Assembly (NCBI GenBank): GCA_024516035.1
Contig: CM044955.1
Location: 56,726,655 to 56,790,654 of the forward strand
From: Bactericera cockerelli
Lineage: Eukaryota; Arthropoda; Insecta; Hemiptera; Triozidae
Direction: 5' to 3'
Length of the DNA stretch: 64,000 nt
How positions within the stretch are numbered: the first letter of the stretch is position 1; every line of letters begins with the position of its first letter. The notes beneath the pieces were generated by a model. That model did no database searches and was not told the origin of the DNA. It was given only the letters and a program-made list of their open reading frames with translations. Below, piece after piece: positions 1 through 10,380 of this stretch. The translations under genes were made by a program, and so were the position numbers.

Positions 1-420
1 CCCCCCCCTCCTCCCCACAGCAAGTCCGCTCTAATAATCCCCCCCCCCCCTCCTCCCCACAGCAAGTCCACTCTAATAATCCCCCCCCCCCCTCCTCTCC
101 ACAGCAAGTCCGCTCTAATAATCCCCCCCCCCCCCTCCTCCCCACAGCAAGTCCGCTCTAATAATCCCCCCCCCCCCCCCTCCTCTCCACAGCAAGTCCG
201 CTCTAATAATCCCCCCCCCCCCTCCTCCCCACAGCAAGTCCGCTCTAATAATCCCCCCCCCCCTCCTCCCCACAGCAAGTCCACTCTAATAATCCCCCCC
301 CCCCTCCTCTCCACAGCAAGTCCGCTCTAATAATCCCCCCCCCCCTCCTCCCCACAGCAAGTCCGCTCTAATAATCCCCCCCCCCTCCTCTCCACAGCAA
401 GTCCGCTCTAATAATCCCCC
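1..420 (+). repeat. 41-bp minisatellite of a splice-acceptor sequence
   Basis: Ten tandem units of 40-45 bp. Each has a C-rich tract, then a ccacag acceptor and caagtccgctctaataat. The acag starts lie at 17, 59, 101, 144, 189, 231, 272, 313, 354 and 394. The 15 bases acagcaagtccgctc of each unit equal the true acceptor and first exon bases at 731-745. Copies 2 and 7 carry tccactc instead of tccgctc, and ctcccc/ctctcc variants alternate. The array starts before the window. Confidence 0.95.
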
Positions 421-428
421 CCTCCACT

Positions 429-605
429 GTGGCAGAGCGAGTTAGCGCGCTAGGCATTGAACACATGGTGACCTGGGTTCGATTCCCAGCGGGGCAGGAT
501 TTTTTCTGCTCTGTTCTTGGGTGTTCGGGGTCTACTCATACCTCGTGAGGAAAAATGAGTAGCTGCTTTAATGTGAGCAGCGACCAGTGGCGAAATTATA
601 GGGAA
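429..605 (+). mobile_element. tRNA-derived SINE
   Basis: The head is tRNA-like: an A-box-like stretch around gcagagcgagttagcgcg and a B box ggttcgattcc near 477. A non-tRNA body follows. It lies in the FMNL intron just upstream of exon 735-1014. It is too diverged in the acceptor stem to be a working tRNA gene. Confidence 0.7.
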
Positions 606-734
606 GAATAAGATATCAGGATATTAACATATGGAAAAAGTCGTATAATTCTGCGCTACCCACTAAAAATTGTGATATAGTAACACAAAGAAACACATTT
701 ATTTATATTATAACCCCCCTCCCCCCCGCCACAG

Positions 735-1014
735 CAAGTCCGCTCCCTCCAGGCGGCGGCCGGCTCGACGCGCCGCTCCCGCAAGCTCCGTGCCCTCCTC
801 GAGGTGGTGCTCGCGTTCGGCAACTATCTCAACAGCGGCCGCCGCGGCCCCGCCTACGGGTTCCGCCTGGCCAGCTTGGATGCGCTGCCAGACACGAAGA
901 CGCCCGACCGCAAGCTGTCTCTGCTCCACTTCATCGCCGGCACGGTGCGGGCCAAGCTGCCCGAGCTGCTCACGTTCGACGGCGAGCTGACGGCGCTCGA
1001 CAAGGCCGCGTCGG
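735..1014 (+). CDS. Frl: Formin-like protein (FMNL/Frl), FH2-domain exon (first visible)
   Basis: This internal exon encodes the core of a formin homology 2 domain, which nucleates and processively elongates actin filaments at the cell cortex. The reading frame contains the FH2 signatures RSRKLRALLEVVLAFGNYLN and the TKTPDRKLSLLHFIA block, closest to the FMNL/Drosophila Frl family rather than DAAM or Diaphanous. The acceptor is a C-rich tract ending ccacag at 734. The donor is g|gtgagt at 1014/1015, leaving phase 1, which exactly matches the next exon at 4212. Base composition is very GC-rich against AT-rich introns. The upstream exons (GTPase-binding, FH3, FH1 domains) lie outside the window. 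The family call is confident; the Frl symbol rests on C-terminal similarity. Confidence 0.93.
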
Positions 1015-1104
1015 GTGAGTGTGCGCAGAACCACTTATTTATTTATTTAATTTATTATTTATTTAGAAACTCTTTATTATTATTATTATTATTATTATAA
1101 TAAA

Positions 1105-1229
1105 AAAGCCTGGTTGCAGGGTTTCGTCTGAAACACCATACAATTAACACTGCGACCTAGTAAGATCTATTGTGACCAGGGAGAAATTGTGACCAGGTCG
1201 CTAGAAACTCTTTATTAGCAGAACATATA
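1105..1229 (+). repeat. Dispersed repeat plus the left part of an interrupted 3'-tail repeat
   Basis: 1105-1202 resembles 59205-59280: both carry cctggttgca, then attaacactgcgacctа-like text and agatctattgtgaccag. From 1203 a dispersed 3'-tail repeat starts (agaaactctttattag), is interrupted at 1230 by a transposon and resumes at 3430. An uninterrupted relative lies at 5735-5835. Confidence 0.6.
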
Positions 1230-1959
1230 CAGGGTGGACCAAAAAAACGTTTACACCCGTTAATGGTAGATTACTGACGACATTTCCAGGCCGGATCTGC
1301 AATCCGTTTTTTCGGATTCGCCTTCGTAACGGCACAAAGTGATTTTTTGCAACTTTCCGAAAAAGTCCGACTTTGGCTTATTCTTCAGGTCAGAACTTTT
1401 TTTCTATTTAAGATGGGTTGATTCTGAACATTTCTGCAGAAAGCCAACAAAATTTCGATGTTTTTAGCTACACTACTTTGTTTTTTACGATTTGGTTTGG
1501 CATCTTTTTTGACACCTGAATAGAAAAAAAATTCTCATGTAAGTTTTTTACACTTTGAAACACTCAAGATTTTCCCGAGCAAATTTTGGCACAGACATGG
1601 GCAAGTTTGATAAAAGTTGGTGGCCACCCCAAGGATGCTAAAAAATAATTTTACGATTTTTTATCACGTGATCTTCTGGGAAAACGAACCAGGTAAGTCT
1701 CAAAAAATGATGTTCAAAATCTTAAAAGTGTTGACCGTGTAAGGTCGTCTTGTACTCAAAGAGTAATTAGCTATTTATGTCTGATAATTATTTTCCTTGG
1801 AATTAATTAAAGGCCAGTCAAATGAATGATTGTTTGTTTCTCGATGATAGTTTTCAAGCATATTTTTCTGCATTCTATGAAATATTATTTTTAAACTTCT
1901 TGAGTTTTTTTAGTACAAGTTACATAATAATTATTATTCGGATGCTGAAATGGCAGATT

Positions 1960-2145
1960 TGCATTTGGCAGAATATGGAGCTGCCAACAGGAACATTTGG
2001 GATCACGTGAAAAACATAGTTTACGAAATACCAGTGGAGACGCAAGAGTAGCAGAATCTGGTAGCAAGAATGCTGTTGGCATTTGATGACCTGACAGAAG
2101 AACCTGAAATCTTCCGCAACATTAGACGGAACATGATTTGCTGTC
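1960..2145 (+). pseudogene. Mariner-family transposase C-terminal remnant
   Basis: Translation gives a WDHVKNIVYEIPVETQE stretch, a TAG stop at 2049-2051, then LVARMLLAFDDLTEEPEIF and NIRRNMI. This is the typical C-terminal tail that follows the third catalytic acid in mariner/Tc-type DDE transposases. No DDE catalytic core is readable upstream, so the element is non-autonomous. The remnant sits between the long inverted repeats of the 1230-3429 element, which ties the element to this superfamily. Confidence 0.65.
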
Positions 2146-2147
2146 TC

Positions 2148-2225
2148 TGGCGTTCGGACCCGGGTGGGATCTTCCTCATGGCAAGTGACTAGCTTACCAC
2201 TGAGCTAATCGTGCGCTTCTAATCG
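2148..2225 (-). other. tRNA-like segment inside the transposon
   Basis: On the minus strand an A-box-like tagctcagtggtaa is followed by a B-box-like gggtccgaacgcc. It is probably a SINE head inserted in, or captured by, the element. Stem pairing looks too poor for a functional tRNA. Confidence 0.45.
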
Positions 2226-2704
2226 TTTCTCATTGAACATACTCAGACAAAATGTTTATTTTTAATACCTTTTTGATTATACCCAAATAGTATAAAACAT
2301 AATAAAATTTTATTCATTTTACAAAATATTATCTTGTTTTTTTTTCAGGATTTCTATTAGAAGTTGGCAGTCGGTAAATATTTGTTATTTAATTAGTATT
2401 GTTTATGATAGAAGAACCTACCTACATATTTACCTGGCATTATTTTATGAACTCTGCTTTCGTTAGGAAAATTCACCAGTTTATTTTCTCTCTTAGGGAA
2501 GCATAAGAAAAACCATCCATTATCAAGGCAGTCTCTTAGGGTCTTACATGAATAATAATTATGTGAATTATGATACCAATAGTATCTGATATAACTCAAT
2601 TTACATATGGTATTACCTCCAAAAAAAACCATAAGTTGTTGGTGTTACAACAAGTCAGATACAGGTATGAATAAAATATTCCATCAGATTTTTTTTTGAT
2701 AATT

Positions 2705-2795
2705 AAAAAAATATTGATCGCCGAGAATTGAACATCGGTCATACGACTAATACTCTTAGCACTAGCACATCTTGCTAACACCACTGACAATCTGA
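2705..2795 (-). other. Second tRNA-like segment inside the transposon
   Basis: The minus strand reads gtggtgttagcaagatg, then a T-loop-like gttcaattctc near 2725. It is a degenerate tRNA-like module, probably a SINE head. Confidence 0.4.
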
Positions 2796-3429
2796 AAAGC
2801 ACGAAAACTATTATTTGAATTTTCCTAAACTGGCTGATGAAGACATGTAAGACCGCGGTATTCAAAAACAGCAATGTAAACAAATTTTGTAAACAATACA
2901 AGACGCCCTTACACAGTCTACAGCTAGAAAACTCTTAGGAATTTTGAAGAGTTTTTGGCAAACATCTAATAATTTTTCCCAGAAGATCACGTGATAAAAA
3001 ATCGTAAAATTATTTTTTAGCATCCTCGGGGCGGCCGCCAACTTTTATCAAACTTGCCCGTGTCTGTGCCAAAATTTGTTCGGACAAATGTCGAGTGTTT
3101 TATTTAGTAAAAAAGTTTTTTCGTGTGTTTTTTTTCTGTTCAGGTGTGAAAAAATATGACAAACCAAACCGTAAAAAACAAAATAGTGTAGCTTAAAACA
3201 TCGAAATTTTGTTGGCTTTCTGCAGAACTGTTCAGAATCAACTCATCTTAAACAGAAACAAAGCACTGACCCGAAGAATAAGCCAAAGTCGGACTTTTTT
3301 GGAAAGTTACAAAAAATCACTTTGTGCAGTTACGAAGGCGAATCCGAAAAAACGGATTCCAGATCCGGCCTGGAAATGTCGTCAGTAATCTACCATTAAC
3401 GGGTGTAAACGTTTTTTTGGTCCACCCTG

Positions 3430-3545
3430 TATACAGACAAACAATGGTAAAAATTAAATATAAAATTGACAGTATTAATAATAATTATAAACAAGAAAAA
3501 AAATAAATAAAATATATACATATGTCCTAACTAAAGGACGGAGTT
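3430..3545 (-). repeat. Right part of the interrupted 3'-tail repeat
   Basis: It continues the repeat broken at 1229 (tatacagacaaacaatgg) and ends gtcctaactaaaggacggagtta. The same tail recurs at 5735, 8881, 9611, 17665, 51370 and 58635. Read on the minus strand it looks like a non-LTR retrotransposon 3' end: AATAAAG followed by a TAAATAAA-type tail. Confidence 0.6.
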
Positions 3546-3599
3546 ATTATATACCACTCTGTTCTTGTAGTTCATGATTTTTTTGATCTGTGCCTGTAC

Positions 3600-4145
3600 T
3601 TCATGACTTTTTTTGGAGAGGATGTTATTTTATCCCACGCAGTGCATGAATTTTTCCTCATTAATTTGGTTAAAACCCCACAAAACAAGAGGGCTGTAGC
3701 TGTAGCCCCTTAGTGTGGGGTAGTCGCATTAAATATGTGTTACCTATTATACCTATTACGTACAATTATTAATGCAAATAAGTTACAAATTGTTAGACCA
3801 CATAATAATAAGACTCTGAGGTTAGGTGGTAGACAATGCTTTGAGCATTAACCTCGCCAAGTTCCCTTTCCACTAAAGAGTATTAATATCGTTTTAGTCG
3901 TAGAACGACCAACATTAAACTCTTTTTCTCTCATAATATATTTTAGATTTTTGGTAAAGTTGTAATTATTATTTTCTATGTCGGGTCGCTTTCAACTGTC
4001 GGAACACATAATAATAAGACTCTGGCTGGGGGTGGTAGAAAATGCTTTCAGCATTAACACACCTGGTGATTTCCTTAAACTAAAGATTATCGTGTGACTT
4101 GAATCCCATTATGGTTTGAGCATCAACGTCTGAACTGGTGATTAG
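3600..4145 (+). repeat. Fragments of a tRNA-SINE (family A) body
   Basis: Two partial copies of the family A tail: ataataataagactctgagg, then gcattaacctcgcc, at 3800-3890 and a more diverged one at 4005-4140. A cagtgcatgaatttttcctc piece lies at 3640-3662. No gene is seen in this intron stretch. Confidence 0.6.
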
Positions 4146-4211
4146 TAAATATTAACAATAAAAAAATGACATATGACTAAAGCCCTGTTCCCACGCCCCC
4201 CTGTTTCACAG

Positions 4212-4462
4212 TCTGCATCGAGAACATTCTGGCCGACATCTCCGAGCTGGAGAAGGGCATGGAGCTGGTGCGACGGGAGCTCGCCTCCTCCTCCTCCTCC
4301 TCCTCCTCGCACCCCCTGCGGGACTTCCTCGCCTCCACGGAGGATCAGCTGAGGCGACTGCGGGCGGAGGCGACGCAGGCCGTGGAGGTGTTCCGGGACT
4401 GTGTGGAGGCGTTCGGCGAGCCCGCCCGCGGCACCGACGCCAACGCGTTCTTCCCGCTGCTG
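4212..4462 (+). CDS. Frl: Formin-like protein (FMNL/Frl), FH2 C-terminal exon
   Basis: Second visible FMNL exon. The acceptor tttcacag ends at 4211 and the donor ctg|gtgagt is at 4462/4463, phase 1 in and phase 0 out. It encodes CIENILADISELEKGMELVR, the FH2 segment that follows the LLHFIA block in FMNL proteins. A run of about eight serines (AGC/TCC repeats, 4286-4309) replaces a short loop, followed by HPLRDFLASTEDQLRRLRAE and AFFPLL. The serine run is a trinucleotide (tcc) expansion and probably length-polymorphic. Very high GC. Confidence 0.92.
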
Positions 4463-4529
4463 GTGAGTGGGCGGCGTACATGGGGGGGCACGCTTAGGCA
4501 CGCTGGTCGGGCATTGAATTGTTCGGGAA

Positions 4530-4745
4530 AAAAATAATAATTATAATAATATCGCCTTATTTATACTGCCCGATTAAGACTATTCAGTCCCATTATTCCA
4601 GCAGTAAGCCCAAGACGTATTATTAAGTGGTAAAAATCCCAAATGAGAGGATAACATGTCATGTCCCGGCTGGGTTTCGAACCCGCGACATCTGGATTAC
4701 CAGACCGCCGCCTTTAACACTGAGCTACCGGGACAGATGTCAAGA
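4530..4745 (-). mobile_element. tRNA-derived SINE, family B
   Basis: On the minus strand the head reads cccggtagctcagtg, with B box gcgggttcgaaacccag near 4675. The body follows: gacatgacatgttatcc, then ttactgctggaataatggg. Related copies lie at 5065-5180, 5455-5535, 12365-12535, 19205-19385 and 61790-61880. Confidence 0.8.
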
Positions 4746-4844
4746 AGTACTGTTCAAAAATGAACAGAACAAGAAGTAAAAGTCAACAAGGGTTACTTCA
4801 AACCAGTGGCGACCGTGTGATGGGTCTGGCAACTGACGTGAACA

Positions 4845-5010
4845 TGTACTGGTAGTCAAGTGGTTAACGCGCTACTCTCGTAATTTAGGTAGCGTAGGGG
4901 TCCGTTGGTTCTAATCCCACCCAGTGCATAAAGACTCTTAGGGTTAGGTGGTAGAAAATGCTTTGAGCATTAACCTCGCCTGGTGGTTACCTTCAACTAA
5001 AGATTGTTAT
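4845..5010 (+). mobile_element. tRNA-derived SINE, family A
   Basis: The head is tggtagtcaagtggttaac and the B-box-like part is ttggttctaatcccaccc. The body is agggttaggtggtagaaaat, then gagcattaacctcgcc. It ends in a cttcaactaaag and tattattat tail. Confidence 0.8.
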
Positions 5011-5064
5011 TATTATATGTGAACTTGATATTGAAACAATATTCTATAACACTTTACGAGCTCC

Positions 5065-5535
5065 TCTGTAGTAATAATAATATCGCCTTATTTATACTGC
5101 CCTACCAGGACTAATATGAGTCCCATTATTCCAGCGGTAAGCCCAAGACATATTTTTATGTGATCAAAAATCAAATGGGAGGTGGTAGAACATGCTTTAA
5201 GCATGAGTAGTATTATTATTATTATTAAAAGTTAGTATAGTATGTAGATTGTAGAAGTTAATTGCATCAAATTTATTCCTCGTATATGTTTATGTTATTT
5301 GCTAAATTTTTGTTCCATTTCTTGAATTCTGAATTAGCTTTAAGTGAGTACCAATGTAATTGGTTAAAGTCGATACTTGTAACGGCTTAGACTGTTTTGT
5401 TTATTCACTATAATAAAATAAAATTTGAAAAGAAAAAAAAAATTGATTATATCTTCTCATGTCCCGGCTGGGTCTCGAAACTGCGACCTTTTGGACTACC
5501 AGCCTGCCGCCTTGACCACTGAGCTACCGGGTCTG
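5065..5535 (-). mobile_element. Two partial family B SINE pieces
   Basis: 5065-5180 is a body fragment (gcccaagacat, cccattattccagc). 5455-5535 is a head with the rc B box gggtctcgaaactgcgacc and the rc A box gaccactgagctaccggg. The AT-rich stretch between them (5220-5450) shows nothing codable. Confidence 0.65.
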
Positions 5536-5563
5536 ACTCTAATAACTCTTTTCTTGGTCGCAG

Positions 5564-5719
5564 GTGCGGTTCATCAAGGCATTCCGGCTAGCGGACCAAG
5601 AGAACGAAACCCGCAGACGAGTGGAGGCCGCAGCCAGGGAGGCCGCAAGCAACGGGAACTCGCCGCAGCAACAGCAGCAGGTTGCAGCTAAGAACAAGCT
5701 CAACCAGAAGAAGCAGCAG
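5564..5719 (+). CDS. Frl: Formin-like protein (FMNL/Frl), post-FH2 coiled exon
   Basis: Third visible FMNL exon, phase 0 at both ends. The acceptor ttggtcgcag ends at 5563; the donor cag|gtaagc is at 5719/5720. It encodes VRFIKAFRLADQENETRRRV, then an alanine/glutamine-rich stretch and KNKLNQKKQQ. This is the charged helical tail after the FH2 domain, as in FMNL proteins. A Q5 run comes from cagcaa repeats. Splicing from FFPLL into VRFIKAF restores the family's usual junction. Confidence 0.92.
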
Positions 5720-5729
5720 GTAAGCCTCG

Positions 5730-5835
5730 TTTATTTATTTAGAAACTCTTTATTAGTAGAACATAAATATACAGACAAATAATGGTAAAAATTAAATATA
5801 AAATTGACAATATTAATAATATAAACAAGAAAAGG
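5730..5835 (-). repeat. 3'-tail repeat copy
   Basis: Starts tttatttagaaactcttta and runs to gacaatattaataatataa. It is the uninterrupted relative of the repeat split by the 1230-3429 transposon. Confidence 0.6.
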
Positions 5836-6369
5836 AAAAAAACATTCTCGTTACTCGTTTGTTTTCAGAACAGCTGTTTTTTTTATGAAAGTCCTGAAAT
5901 TGACATCGGAGACGTGTATTTTTTTTTCTAATTTGGGTTTAACTGTCGCTTTCTACTCATATCACGACGGGGGTGTTACACTCCATTAGTAGGCGAAGAG
6001 AAAATTTATTGAAAAAAATGTTTGAGAAATGCATTTACAATGCCAATCATACTTATTAATCTCAATAGGAAATGGTCAGCAAGTATACGAGTATGTTGCC
6101 AAAAAAAGCCACAGGATTCAACCTCGCCGTTTGGTTCAATGCCTTATTCAATATATTAAATTTCTCTGTAGTTTGTAGGTAATCATCTACTTTATTATTA
6201 TATTTTTTATTAATAATAATAAATCATTTGTTTTATTTTTCATATTTTTCGTATACAGAGGACCCATCTTAAGCCATTTTTATTGGCTTCTAGGACTTCT
6301 AATTAACCAATAAAACAATTATTTCTGTTCACGAGTATGGCTCTCCTGTCCTGCATTCGTAATCGAGTA
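5836..6369. other. Intron sequence, no gene seen
   Basis: AT-rich. A fragment at 5930-6000 (tttaactgtcgctttctac, then atcacgacgggggtgttac) belongs to the tail of the 5S-type SINE. Nothing else could be supported. Confidence 0.5.
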
Positions 6370-6640
6370 TTCTGAAAGCTAGCTAGTCTTACACAGCTAG
6401 AAAGCCAGCTAGTCTTACACAGCTAGAAAGCTAGCTAGTCTTGTACAGCTAGAAAGCTAGCTAGTCTTACACAGCTAGAAAGCTAGCTGGTCTTACACAG
6501 CTTGAAAGCTAGCTAGTCTTACACAGCTAGAAAGCTAGCTAGTCTTACACAGCTAGAAAGCTAGCTGGTCTTACACAGCTTGAAAGCTAGCTAGTCTTAC
6601 ACAGCTAGAAAGCTAGCTAGTCTTACACAGCTAGCGCGGG
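6370..6640. repeat. 26-bp tandem repeat built from gctagc
   Basis: About ten units of cttacacagctagaaagctagctagt with single-base variants (ccagct, tgtaca, agctgg, agcttg). Each unit contains overlapping palindromes agctagct, so either strand can form short hairpins. Lies in the FMNL intron. Confidence 0.92.
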
Positions 6641-7084
6641 TATTCTTCTAATTTATGATTCTAACAAACAAACAAAAAAAAATAGATATTAATGAATAGC
6701 ACCCAAAACAGTTGCTAGATTTAAAGGACTTGAAATTTTTATTAGTCAGGATAGATTAATTATTAAATAAACAAAATGTGTAGTTCTAGTTGGTTTGGAT
6801 CTAGTTTACTTTCAACGGTGTCCTATACGTCCTAATCATAGCAGAATTGGTCTTCTACATATTTAGGCGCTGTATTTTCATTTCTAGATCTTTCGCCGTT
6901 TGCTGCCCTCTGCCTCTTCGGTTCTCTGACGGTGTAACAGAGCCCCCTCTTCAATCCCCGAGGGCCAGAGTCCCTACCAAGAGGTAGTACACACACTAAC
7001 TTATCCATTCGCCCGTACTTAGTCAACTTCTTCATTTCTCGTCTCAATCGCATGTTTTTCTGTATTGTTTGAGTTTGTTTTTCT
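6641..7084. other. Intron sequence, no gene seen
   Basis: A somewhat GC-richer patch at 6880-7030 gives a short minus-strand ORF without family resemblance or splice support. Confidence 0.4.
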
Positions 7085-7775
7085 TTTCATCTTTTAGAGT
7101 TTCCAATTCCTTAAGAGTCATAACAAAGAGGTACTGACGTGGTTCTAAATATGCAAGATTGTTGTTCATACATAGTTCTTTCTATTGATATGTGTTGTCT
7201 ATTAAACTATAATGTATTCTGTCTTCTTTTGACCTTTTAGATATTTTAGAGTATTTCTTTTAGAGTTTCCAAGTTCTTAAAGTCACAAATCGGCAAAATT
7301 AAGATACTGACTGAACTTTAGCGTGGTTCCTTAAGAATTGTTCATAGTTCTTTGCATTGATTTGTGTGTCTCATGAACTATAATGTATTCTGTCTTCTTT
7401 TGACCTTTTAGATTTTATAGAGTGTCTACTCTTGTGTTTCTTTTCATCTGTTAGATTTTCCAATATGTTAAGAATAATAATGATACTGAATTTTAGAGTG
7501 GTTCTAAGAATTGCTCATAGTCCTTTGAATTAATTTGTATGTCTAATAAATTATAATGTTCTGTCTTATTTTGTCTTTTTAGACTTTTTAGAGTATCTTC
7601 AATCTTGTCTTTCTTTTCATTTTAAAGTTTCCAATACGTTAGGAGGGATAATACATATACTGAACTTTATATCGGTTCGAAGTATACAAGATTGTTCCAA
7701 GATCTTTCAATTGATCTGTGTGTCTCATGAACTATATTCCGTCTTCTTTTGACCTTTTAGACTTTTAAGAGTACA
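7085..7775. repeat. Degenerate ~175-bp tandem repeat, four units
   Basis: The anchor tgtattctgtcttcttttga recurs near 7213, 7384, 7555 (variant) and 7735. Each is followed by ccttttag and preceded by actataatg; ttcttttcat and agagtttccaa begin units. Spacing is 171-180 bp. Units differ by many substitutions, so the array is old. Confidence 0.75.
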
Positions 7776-8330
7776 TCTTATTGCAAATAGATTTTCAACT
7801 GTGATAACTTATACATTTTTCTACCAACTGATTTAATTGTGCGTTTTAATTTGTTCCATTAACGATCAGCGGTGCTATGGTCAAGTCTGGGTTTTGTTGT
7901 ACCCAATGTATTTCTTTCATAATATTATTATAAATTTCTAATCTCTGTAATCCGTTTATTAACTTGTTTTTCATGCATTTCGTGATTGATATCGTTTTCC
8001 GGTGTTCATTCTGTTTGGTTTACATTGTGCTACAATCTCATCTTAAATTAGAAGTTTTGTTTTGAGTGTAACGTTTAATATGTCTTGGTTTTATTCTCCT
8101 AATTAGTTGGGCTATCATTGCGTTTTCTATGCATTCCATTTAACAAACGGATCCCTATGCTAGCTGGATTACAGGTTTACCAGACTAGCGTCTTAACTAC
8201 TTGACTACCAATGCGCGGTATTTGACCGTGCATTAGTACAAATGTAAACGTGAACGGACCAGAGTTTGAAAAACGATAAATAAATAAATAAAAAAAAACT
8301 CCCAATGCTCTCTGAGGATCTCAAGTGAAG
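7776..8330. other. Intron sequence with one tRNA-SINE head
   Basis: At 8148-8225 the minus strand has a family-A-like tRNA head (rc of ggatccctatgctagctgg). The rest shows no supported feature. Confidence 0.5.
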
Positions 8331-8456
8331 CACTTCCACAATAGAAAATGGCGGAAATCATAGATTGGTGTCCGCCACCATTTTCTATTATTTCTATTTA
8401 AAATGTTGGCGGAAACCATGCTATAAGAATATGGTTTTCGCCATATTCTATTGAGG
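8330..8456. repeat. Palindromic MITE-like segment
   Basis: aatagaaaatggcgga at 8341 is answered by tccgccaccattttctatt near 8370. A second weaker arm is atatggttttcgccatattc near 8430. No open frame. Likely a small foldback element; no clear target duplication was found. Confidence 0.5.
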
Positions 8457-8880
8457 CAGTTCTCAACCAAATTTCGTTAGCTACTTTCTAAATCAATGGA
8501 ACTGACAAACTCCATGTTTACATACATACTCTCTCTCTTTTAACTCCTTGTTTACATAAATACATACTCTCTCTCCTTTTCACTCCATGTTTACATACTC
8601 TCTCCTTGTCACTCCATGTTCACATACATACTCTCTCTCCTTTTCACTCCTTGTTTACATAAATACATACTCTCTCTCCTTTTCATTCCATGTTTACATA
8701 CTCTCTCCTTGTCACTCCATGTTTACATACATACTCTCTCTCCTTTTCACTCCTTGTTCACATAAATACATACTCTCTCTCCTTTTCACTCCATGTTTAC
8801 ATTTATATACTCTCCTCCTTATCACTCCATGTTTTCATACATACTCTCTCTCCTTTTCACTCCATGTTTACATACTCTCT

Positions 8881-9075
8881 ATTTATTTATTTTATTTATT
8901 TACACTTTATCAATTGGACATATTATATACAACACAGATAATTACAAATTAATGTACAATATAAGAGAAGTAAAACTATAAAAAATAAAGAAAAAAATGA
9001 ATAAATATATACATAATATATGTCCTAACTAAAGGGCGGGGTTACTGCCTTTGGCAATCTCTTCCACCCAACTCT
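8881..9075 (-). repeat. 3'-tail repeat copy
   Basis: Runs from tttatttattttatttattt to the conserved end gtcctaactaaagggcgggg, then ggcaatctcttccaccc. The minus strand would carry AATAAAGTGTAAATAAATAA, typical of a non-LTR retrotransposon 3' end. Confidence 0.7.
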
Positions 9076-9610
9076 CTCTCCTTTCACTCCATATTTACAT
9101 ACTCTCTCTCCTTTCACTCTATGTTAACATACATACTCTCTCACCCTTTTCACTCCATATTTACATACTCTTTCTCTCCTTTTTACTCCATGTTAACATA
9201 CATACTCTCTCACCCTTTCCCTCCATGTTTACATACATACTCTCTCACCCTTTTCACTCCATATTAACATTTATATACTCTCTCTCCTTTTCACTCCATG
9301 TTTATATACATACTCTCTCTCTCCTTTTCACTACATTAAATAAATAAAGAGGTGCTATATTAAACTGTTAGCGTAATGGGACTTCCTGTCTCGAGCCGAC
9401 AGTCTAAATAAAGCACTACTATACTATACATGTTTACATACATACTCTCTCACCCTTTCACTCCATGTTAACATACATACTCTCTCACCCTTTTCACTCC
9501 ATGTTTACATACTCTCTCTCCTTTTCACTCCATGTTTACATGCATACTCTCTCACCCTTTTCACTCCATGTTTACATACATACTTTGTCTCCTTTTCACT
9601 CCATGTTTAC

Positions 9611-9825
9611 ATACTCTCTATTTATTTATTTTTATTTTATTTATTTACACTTTATTAATTGGACATATTATATACAACACAGAAAATTACAAATTAATAT
9701 ACAATATAAGAGAAGTAAAAAAATAAAATAATAATAATAAATAAATATTTATACATAATATAGGTACATATGTCCTAACTAATGGGCGGGGTTATTGCCT
9801 TTGCCAATCTCTTCCACCCAACTCT
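9611..9825 (-). repeat. 3'-tail repeat copy
   Basis: Close relative of 8881-9075 embedded in the same minisatellite, with the same conserved end before caatctcttccacccaac. The two copies may have been duplicated along with the array. Confidence 0.7.
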
Positions 9826-10199
9826 CTCTCCTTTCACTCCATATTTACTTACTCTTTCTCACCTTTTCACTCCATTTTAACATACACTCTCTCACCCTTT
9901 TCACTCCATGTTTACATACATACTCTTTCTCACCGTTTTCACTCCAAGTTTACATACATACTCTCTCACCCTTTTCACTCCATGTTTACATACATACTTA
10001 CTCTCTCACCCTTTTCACTCCATGTTAATATACATACTCTCTCTCCTTTCACTCCATGTTAACATACATACTCTCTTACCCTTTTCACTCCATATTTACA
10101 TACTCTTTCTCTCCTTTTCACTCCATATTTACATACTCGTTCTACCCTTTTCACTCCATGTTAACATACATTACTCTCTCACCCTTTTCACTACATGTT

Positions 10200-10350
10200 T
10201 TTTTTTAAAGGTGATTGTGCCCCGGAACCGCTTTCGCATTACTTCCGGGCACTTTACCTTTACATCCATGCCATTCCGGAAACGGAAAACTCGGTTAGAA
10301 TTTTCCGCTCAGGTCGGGATTCGAACCGGCAACCTCCGGGTCAGCAACCA
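10200..10350 (-). mobile_element. tRNA-derived SINE, family D
   Basis: On the minus strand the B box ggttcgaatcccg lies near 10325 and the body reads gcggaaaattctaaccga, then tccggaatggcatggatg. It abuts the FMNL acceptor, leaving only ~30 bases of native intron before exon 10381. Other copies: 16634-16805 (+), 44205-44460 (-), 56080-56255 (-). Confidence 0.8.
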
Positions 10351-10380
10351 ATTTTACATTCATACGTTCTCTCCTTCCAG

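Larger units (their letters stand above)
1230..3429. mobile_element. Tc1/mariner-type transposon with long inverted repeats
   Basis: The 2200-bp element starts CAGGGTGGACC and ends GGTCCACCCTG, flanked by TA duplications at 1228-1229 and 3430-3431. The inverted repeats extend about 455 bp on each side: the left arm runs to the atcacgtgatcttctggg area near 1680 and the right arm starts near 2975. The interior carries a broken transposase C-terminus and two tRNA-like segments. It inserted into an older 3'-tail repeat, whose two halves flank it. Confidence 0.88.
8510..10197. repeat. Pyrimidine-rich minisatellite before FMNL exon 10381
   Basis: Units of roughly 26-39 bp: acatacatactctctctcc, then ttttcactccatgttt, in several sub-variants (tctctcaccc, tctttctcc). 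The array is broken by two 3'-tail repeats (8881-9075, 9611-9825) and an element-end repeat at 9340-9425. All open frames here are repeat artefacts. The unit resembles the natural acceptor tract attcatacgttctctccttc just before 10381. Confidence 0.9.

Noticed and set aside
1..420. CRISPR-like regular repeats
   Set aside because: Units are contiguous with no unique spacers, lie in a eukaryotic intron and copy a splice acceptor.
429..500. A functional tRNA gene (also 16634, 19212, 48755 and others)
   Set aside because: tRNA-like promoters are present but acceptor stems do not pair and SINE bodies follow.
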